Shown here one piece after another: positions 59,400 through 64,000 of a stretch of DNA of 64,000 bases; positions within the stretch are counted from its first letter, which is position 1, and each line of letters begins with the position of its first letter. The position numbers and the translations under genes were made by a program. The notes beneath the pieces are model-generated. The model saw nothing but the letters and a program-made list of their open reading frames with translations, searched no databases and was not told the origin of the DNA. The DNA comes from Streptomyces celluloflavus (GTDB taxonomy: Bacteria > Actinomycetota > Actinomycetes > Streptomycetales > Streptomycetaceae), in the NCBI GenBank assembly GCA_000720995.1, contig JOEL01000002.1:310001-374000 (forward strand), written 5' to 3'.

Positions 59400-59619
59400 C
59401 CGGTGGCGCACGCGGGCGCCGGGCGGGGTGGCCGGGCGGTCCGCGCCGGTGGCCGCGGTGCGCGGTGCGGCGCCCGTCCGGCCCGACGGGCGTGTGCCGG
59501 GCCCGCGGTGCCGTGTGCCGCGCGCCGGACCTCCCGGCCGGGGCCGGCGCCGTCCGGAAATCTGACGTGGCATCAGAAACCCTCTTCCCTCGTACGGCAC
59601 GCTGCGGCATCCTGCGCCC

Positions 59620-60723
59620 ATGCAGACGGAGTTGAGCAACACGCTGGGAGCCGAATACGCCGTCTTCGGGTTCACCCCCTTCCCCGCGGTCGCCGCCGCG
59701 ATCACCCGGGCCGGTGGCTTCGGGGTGCTCGGCGCGGTCCGCTACACCGCGCCGGACGACCTCGCCCGCGACCTCGACTGGATGCAGGACCACACCGGGG
59801 GACTGCCGTACGGCCTCGACGTGGTGATGCCCGCCAAGAAGGTGGCGGGCGTCAGCGAGGCCGAGGTCGAGGCGATGATCCCCGAGGGGCACCGCCGCTT
59901 CGTCGACGGCCTCCTCGACCGCCACCAGGTGCCGCGGCTCGCCGCGGGCGAGGCGTCCGGCTGGCGGATCACCGGCTGGATGGAGCAGGTCGCCCGCGAC
60001 CAGCTCGACGTGGCGTTCGGCTATCCGATCAAGCTGCTCGCCAACGCGCTGGGCTCCCCGCCCGCCGATATCGTCCGCCGCGCTCACGACCACGGCGTCC
60101 TCGTCGCCGCACTTGCCGGCAGCCCCCGGCACGCCCGGCACCACCGGGACGCCGGTATCGACATCGTCGTCGCGCAGGGCTACGAGGCCGGCGGGCACAC
60201 CGGCGAGATCGCCACCATGGTGCTCACCCCCGAAGTGGTGGCCGCCGTCGATCCGCTGCCGGTGCTCGCCGCGGGCGGTATCGGCACCGGCGAGCAGATC
60301 GCCGCCGGACTGGCCCTCGGCGCGCAGGGCGTCTGGCTCGGCTCGATCTGGCTCACCACCGAGGAGGCCGAACTGCACTCCCGGCGGCTGACCCGGAAAC
60401 TGCTAGCCGCCGGGCCCGGCGACACCGTCCGCTCCCGCGCCCTGACCGGCAAACCCGCCCGCCAGCTGCGCACCGAGTGGACCGACGCCTGGGACGACCC
60501 GGGCGGCCCCGGCGCCCTGCCCATGCCGTTGCAGGGCCTGCTGGTCGCCGAGGCCAACTCCCGTATCCAGCGGTACGAGGTGGAACCGCTGCTCGGCACG
60601 CCCGTCGGCCAGATCGTCGGCCGGATGAACAGCGAACGCAGTGTGCAGGCCGTCTTCGACGACCTGACCCGCGGCTTCGAGCGGGCCATCGACCGCATCA
60701 ACCGCATCGCCGGACGCGCCTGA
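59620..60723 (+). CDS. Nitronate-monooxygenase-like FMN protein
   Basis: 367 residues from ATG 59620. A TIM-barrel FMN enzyme: ITRAGGFGVLGAVRYT near the start, AQGYEAGGHTGEI (the conserved substrate His region) and VLAAGGIGTGEQIAAGLALGAQGVWLGS for phosphate binding. Class-I nitronate monooxygenases share these motifs, but in actinomycetes related proteins often sit beside fatty-acyl or steroid genes and may act as enoyl reductases or on propionate-3-nitronate. It lies 19 bases before an acyl-CoA synthetase, so a lipid-linked role is plausible. Confidence 0.85.
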   Translation: MQTELSNTLGAEYAVFGFTPFPAVAAAITRAGGFGVLGAVRYTAPDDLARDLDWMQDHTGGLPYGLDVVMPAKKVAGVSEAEVEAMIPEGHRRFVDGLLDRHQVPRLAAGEASGWRITGWMEQVARDQLDVAFGYPIKLLANALGSPPADIVRRAHDHGVLVAALAGSPRHARHHRDAGIDIVVAQGYEAGGHTGEIATMVLTPEVVAAVDPLPVLAAGGIGTGEQIAAGLALGAQGVWLGSIWLTTEEAELHSRRLTRKLLAAGPGDTVRSRALTGKPARQLRTEWTDAWDDPGGPGALPMPLQGLLVAEANSRIQRYEVEPLLGTPVGQIVGRMNSERSVQAVFDDLTRGFERAIDRINRIAGRA

Positions 60724-60742
60724 TCCCGAGGAGGAGAGCGCC

Positions 60743-62302
60743 ATGACCCACGACTCACCGCCCAAGGGCTTCTGGGCGCAGGCCGCCGCCGACCCGGACC
60801 GGGTGGTGCTGACCGCCCCGGACGGCACGGAGTGGACCGCGGGGCGGCTGCACGCCGCGAGCAACCAGCTCGTGCACGGACTGCGCGCCGCGGGACTGGC
60901 GCGCGGCGACGCGTTCGCCGCCGTCCTCCCCAACGGCGTGGAGTTCTTCACCGCCTATCTCGCCGCGTCCCAGGCCGGCTTCTACCTCGTCCCCGTCAAC
61001 CACCACCTGGTCGGACCGGAGATCGCCTGGATCGTCGCCGACTCCGGCGCGAAGGTGCTGATCGCCCATGAGCGGTTCGCCGACGCCGCACGCCGCGCCG
61101 CCGACGAGGCGCACCTCCCGGCGGACCGGCGCTACGCCGTCGGCGGCGCCGTCGACGGCTTCCGCCCGTACGACCGGCTCCTGGACGGCGCACCGCGGTC
61201 CGCACCCGCCGACCGCACCCTCGGCTGGGTCATGAACTACACCTCGGGCACCACCGGACGCCCCCGCGGCATCCGCCGCCCGCTGCCCGGCACACCCCCG
61301 GAGGAGAGCCATCTCGGCGGCTTTCTCGCCATCTTCGGCATCACCCCGTTCGACGGCAACGTCCATCTCGTCTGCTCGCCGCTCTACCACACCGCGGTGC
61401 TCCAGTTCGCGGCCGCCGCCCTGCACCTCGGGCACCGGATCGTCGTGATGGACAAGTGGACGCCACAGGACATGCTCGCCCTGATGGACACTCACCGCTG
61501 TACCCACACCCACATGGTGCCCACCCAGTTCCACCGCCTTCTCGCGCTCCCCGCGGAGATCCGGACGGCATACGACGTCAGCGCGATGCGGCACGCCATC
61601 CACGGCGCCGCGCCCTGCCCCGACCACGTCAAACGCGCGATGATCGACTGGTGGGGCGGCTGCGTGGAGGAGTACTACGCGGCGAGCGAGGGCGGCGGCG
61701 CCTTCGCCACCGCACAGGACTGGCTGGAGAAGCCGGGGACGGTCGGCAGAGCCTGGCCGATCAGCGAACTGGCCGTCTTCGACGAAGAAGGCAACCGGCT
61801 GCCCGCCGGCGAGGTGGGCACCGTCTACATGAAGATGGCCACCGGCGGCTTCAGCTACCACAAGGACGAGGGCAAGACGCGCAAGAACCGGATCGGTGAC
61901 TTCTTCACCGTCGGCGACCTCGGCCACCTGGACCGGGACGGCTACCTCTTCCTCCACGACCGCAAGATCGACATGATCATCTCGGGCGGGGTCAACATCT
62001 ACCCCGCCGAGATCGAGTCGGTGCTGCTCGGCCACCCCGCCGTCGCCGACGCGGCCGCCTTCGGCATCCCGCACGACGACTGGGGCGAGGAGGTCAAGGC
62101 CGTGGTGGAGCCCGCCGACGGCCACCCGCCGGGCCCCGGCCTGGCCGCGGAGATCCTGGCGCACTGCGCACGCCACCTCGCGGACTACAAACGGCCCAAG
62201 TCCGTCGACTTCCTCGCGGACATGCCCCGCGACCCCAACGGCAAGCTCTACAAACGGCGGCTGCGCGACCCGTACTGGGCGGGCCGCGACCGCGCCGTGT
62301 AG
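60743..62302 (+). CDS. Acyl-CoA synthetase (FadD-like), first of two
   Basis: 519 residues from ATG 60743 with GAGGAGAG upstream. ANL-family motifs: phosphate loop NYTSGTTGRPRGI, aromatic-specificity region SPLYHTAVLQFAAAAL, EYYAASEGGG, GDFFTVGDLGHLDRDGYLFLHDRKIDMIISGG and the A10-type Lys in DPNGKLYKRRL. It makes acyl-CoA from a carboxylic acid through an acyl-adenylate. It is close to the nitronate-monooxygenase-like gene (19 bases) and is followed by a second, different synthetase. The acid used is not known. Confidence 0.92.
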   Translation: MTHDSPPKGFWAQAAADPDRVVLTAPDGTEWTAGRLHAASNQLVHGLRAAGLARGDAFAAVLPNGVEFFTAYLAASQAGFYLVPVNHHLVGPEIAWIVADSGAKVLIAHERFADAARRAADEAHLPADRRYAVGGAVDGFRPYDRLLDGAPRSAPADRTLGWVMNYTSGTTGRPRGIRRPLPGTPPEESHLGGFLAIFGITPFDGNVHLVCSPLYHTAVLQFAAAALHLGHRIVVMDKWTPQDMLALMDTHRCTHTHMVPTQFHRLLALPAEIRTAYDVSAMRHAIHGAAPCPDHVKRAMIDWWGGCVEEYYAASEGGGAFATAQDWLEKPGTVGRAWPISELAVFDEEGNRLPAGEVGTVYMKMATGGFSYHKDEGKTRKNRIGDFFTVGDLGHLDRDGYLFLHDRKIDMIISGGVNIYPAEIESVLLGHPAVADAAAFGIPHDDWGEEVKAVVEPADGHPPGPGLAAEILAHCARHLADYKRPKSVDFLADMPRDPNGKLYKRRLRDPYWAGRDRAV

Positions 62303-62357
62303 CCACCGGGCCGCCGGATGCCTTGACCCGCGCCGGGGCGCGGCCGAGGATCACGCC

Positions 62358-63908
62358 ATGACCCGAGCGCGGAGCAACACGGTCGACGACGTCCTGCGGC
62401 GCAGCGCGCGCCGGGTGCCGCGGCGGACGGCGGTGCGGTACGCGGACCGGTCCTGGACCTACCGCGAACTGGACGACGCGGTGAGCGCCGCGGCCCGCGT
62501 CCTGCTGGCGGACGGGCTCCGCCCCGGCGACCGGGTCGCCTCCTACGGCCACAACTCCGACGCGTACCTCATCGGCTTTTTGGCCTGCGCCCGCGCCGGC
62601 CTGGTGCATGTGCCGGTCAACCACGGCCTCACCGGCGAGGACCTGCGCTACATCCTGGCGCAGTCGGGCAGCACGCTGGTGCTCACCGATCCCGCACTCG
62701 CCGGCCGGCTGCCGGGCACGGTGCGCAGCATGCCGCTGCGCGACGACCCGGACGGGCTGCTGGAGCGGCTGGCCGGGGCCGCCGCGGCGCCCGGCGGACC
62801 GGATCCGGCCGGGGTGCGGGCCGACGGGGCGCCGGCCGACGAGGCGCTCGTGCAGCTCCTCTACACCTCCGGCACCACCGCGCTGCCGAAGGGCGCCATG
62901 ATGACGCACCGCGCGCTGGTGCACGCCTACACCAGCGCCGTCGTCGCCCTGGACCTGCGGGAGACGGACCGGCCGGTGCACTCGCTGCCCCTCTACCACG
63001 CCGCGCAGCTGCACGTCTTCCTGCTGCCCTACCTGGCGGTCGGCGCGGAGAACCTCATCCTGGACGGCCCCGACCCGGCGCATCTCCTCGAACTGGTGGC
63101 GGCGGGCCGGGCGGACAGCCTGTTCGCGCCGCCGACCGTGTGGATCGGACTGTCGGACCATCCGGACTTCGCGGTCCGCGATCTGCGCGGTCTGCGCAAG
63201 GCGTACTACGGCGCCTCGATCATGCCGGTTCCGGTACTGGCCCGGCTGCGCGCCCGGTTGCCGCAACTCGCCTTCTACAACTGCTTCGGGCAGAGCGAGA
63301 TCGGGCCGCTGGCCATGGTGCTGGGCCCGGACGAACACGCGGACCGGCCGGACTCCTGCGGGCGGCCGGTGCTGTTCGTGGAGGCGCGGCTGGTGGACGA
63401 GGCGGACCGGGAGGTGCCGGCCGGCACCCGGGGCGAGATCGTCTACCGCTCCCCGCAGCTGTGCACCGGCTACTGGGACAAGCCGGCGGAGACCGCCGAG
63501 GCGTTCCGGGACGGCTGGTTCCACTCCGGGGACCTGGCCGTCCAGGACGCCGACGGCTATGTCACGGTCGTCGACCGGATCAAGGACGTCATCAACTCCG
63601 GCGGTGTGCTGGTCGCCTCGCGCCAGGTGGAGGACGTGCTCTACGAGCATCCCCAGGTGGCGGAGGTGGCCGTCATCGGGCTGCCGGACGAGCGCTGGAT
63701 CGAGGCGGTGACCGCCGTCGTCGTACTGCGTACGGGCGAGGACAGCGATGGCGACGGGGTGGGGGAGCAGGAGCTGATCGACGCGGCCCGCGCGCGCCTC
63801 GCGGCGTTCAAGGCGCCCAAACGGGTGCTGTTCGTGGACGCGCTGCCGCGCAACGCCAGCGGCAAGGTCCTCAAGCGGGAGCTGCGCGACCGGTTCGGCG
63901 CTGCCTGA
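62358..63908 (+). CDS. Acyl-CoA synthetase (FadD-like), second of two
   Basis: 516 residues from ATG 62358. Motifs: LLYTSGTTALPKGAMMTHRAL, SLPLYHAAQLHVFLLPYL, YNCFGQSEIGPLAMVL, GWFHSGDLAVQDADGYVTVVDRIKDVINSGGVLVASRQVE and the catalytic Lys in NASGKVLKREL. It follows the first synthetase by 55 bases and probably shares its transcript. Only the general fold is shared with its neighbour, so the two are not a recent duplication and likely use different acids. After 63908 only 92 bases remain, without a gene. Confidence 0.92.
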   Translation: MTRARSNTVDDVLRRSARRVPRRTAVRYADRSWTYRELDDAVSAAARVLLADGLRPGDRVASYGHNSDAYLIGFLACARAGLVHVPVNHGLTGEDLRYILAQSGSTLVLTDPALAGRLPGTVRSMPLRDDPDGLLERLAGAAAAPGGPDPAGVRADGAPADEALVQLLYTSGTTALPKGAMMTHRALVHAYTSAVVALDLRETDRPVHSLPLYHAAQLHVFLLPYLAVGAENLILDGPDPAHLLELVAAGRADSLFAPPTVWIGLSDHPDFAVRDLRGLRKAYYGASIMPVPVLARLRARLPQLAFYNCFGQSEIGPLAMVLGPDEHADRPDSCGRPVLFVEARLVDEADREVPAGTRGEIVYRSPQLCTGYWDKPAETAEAFRDGWFHSGDLAVQDADGYVTVVDRIKDVINSGGVLVASRQVEDVLYEHPQVAEVAVIGLPDERWIEAVTAVVVLRTGEDSDGDGVGEQELIDAARARLAAFKAPKRVLFVDALPRNASGKVLKRELRDRFGAA

Positions 63909-64000
63909 TCCGGCTGCGTGATCCGGCACTGCCCGGTTCGGTACCGCCCGAGCCGTCACCGCGGGTGCGGCGCCGGCTCCGGGGCACGGCCCCCGGGGTG

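Overview
The window is high-GC DNA with third-position G/C codon bias, GTG starts, GGAGG-type ribosome binding sites and several apparently leaderless genes. It contains typical actinomycete families: an anti-anti-sigma STAS protein, an ECF-like sigma factor, a DUF574-type methyltransferase, a CGNR zinc-finger protein, a WYL regulator and a Ser/Thr kinase with TPR repeats. All of this points to a Streptomyces or close relative chromosome. No rRNA, tRNA, CRISPR array, IS element or phage gene was seen.

Region 1 (1-12.3 kb, + strand) is the right end of a non-ribosomal peptide synthetase cluster: an A-PCP-C synthetase entering from the left, a PvdE/SyrD-like cyclic-peptide ABC exporter, a type II thioesterase, a free-standing synthetase made of a degenerate C domain plus an intact A domain without carrier protein, an HxE-type amino-acid hydroxylase (VioC/AsnO family), and a secreted penicillin-acylase-family hydrolase. 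The A domain on the first protein has lost key residues, so the second protein probably loads it in trans. The exporter plus secreted acylase resembles pyoverdine-style export followed by deacylation.

Region 2 (12.3-15 kb, - strand) is a cold-shock pair, a csp gene followed by a DEAD-box helicase gene. Both have structured leaders: a U-tract terminator-like hairpin before csp and a hairpin that hides the helicase Shine-Dalgarno. Region 3 (15.4-24.4 kb) holds a NUDIX hydrolase, a STAS protein, a three-gene lysine/pipecolate catabolic operon (FAD amine oxidase, HglS-type 2-oxoadipate dioxygenase, aminoadipate-semialdehyde dehydrogenase), a sigma factor with a coupled partner, and a DUF574 methyltransferase. 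Region 4 (24.4-36.2 kb) holds PTS-type dihydroxyacetone kinase (dhaKLM), a two-domain VOC protein, a DoxX protein, a LysR regulator with NAD-formate dehydrogenase, a ferredoxin-reductase-like flavoprotein, a secreted SH3 protein, a secreted tripeptidyl aminopeptidase and an acyl-CoA dehydrogenase under a KstR-like palindrome.

Region 5 (36.2-45.5 kb) looks accessory. It has a decayed TetR gene, an amidohydrolase tail, and a run of small regulators beside enzymes: WYL, ArsR, CGNR and GlxA/AraC next to VOC, aldo-keto reductase, AlkZ-like, quinone-oxidoreductase-like and epoxide-hydrolase-like proteins. Several operators can be read directly. Region 6 (45.7-53.8 kb) is a divergent catabolic locus: a fused alpha-beta 2-oxoacid dehydrogenase E1, an E2 and an MFS symporter on one strand, and VOC, GntR and two SDR genes on the other, with a repeated ATGGATCCAT palindrome between them. 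Region 7 (54-64 kb) has the kinase-TPR protein, a secreted GH27 alpha-galactosidase, a phytoene-desaturase-like flavoprotein, a nitronate-monooxygenase-like protein and two acyl-CoA synthetases.
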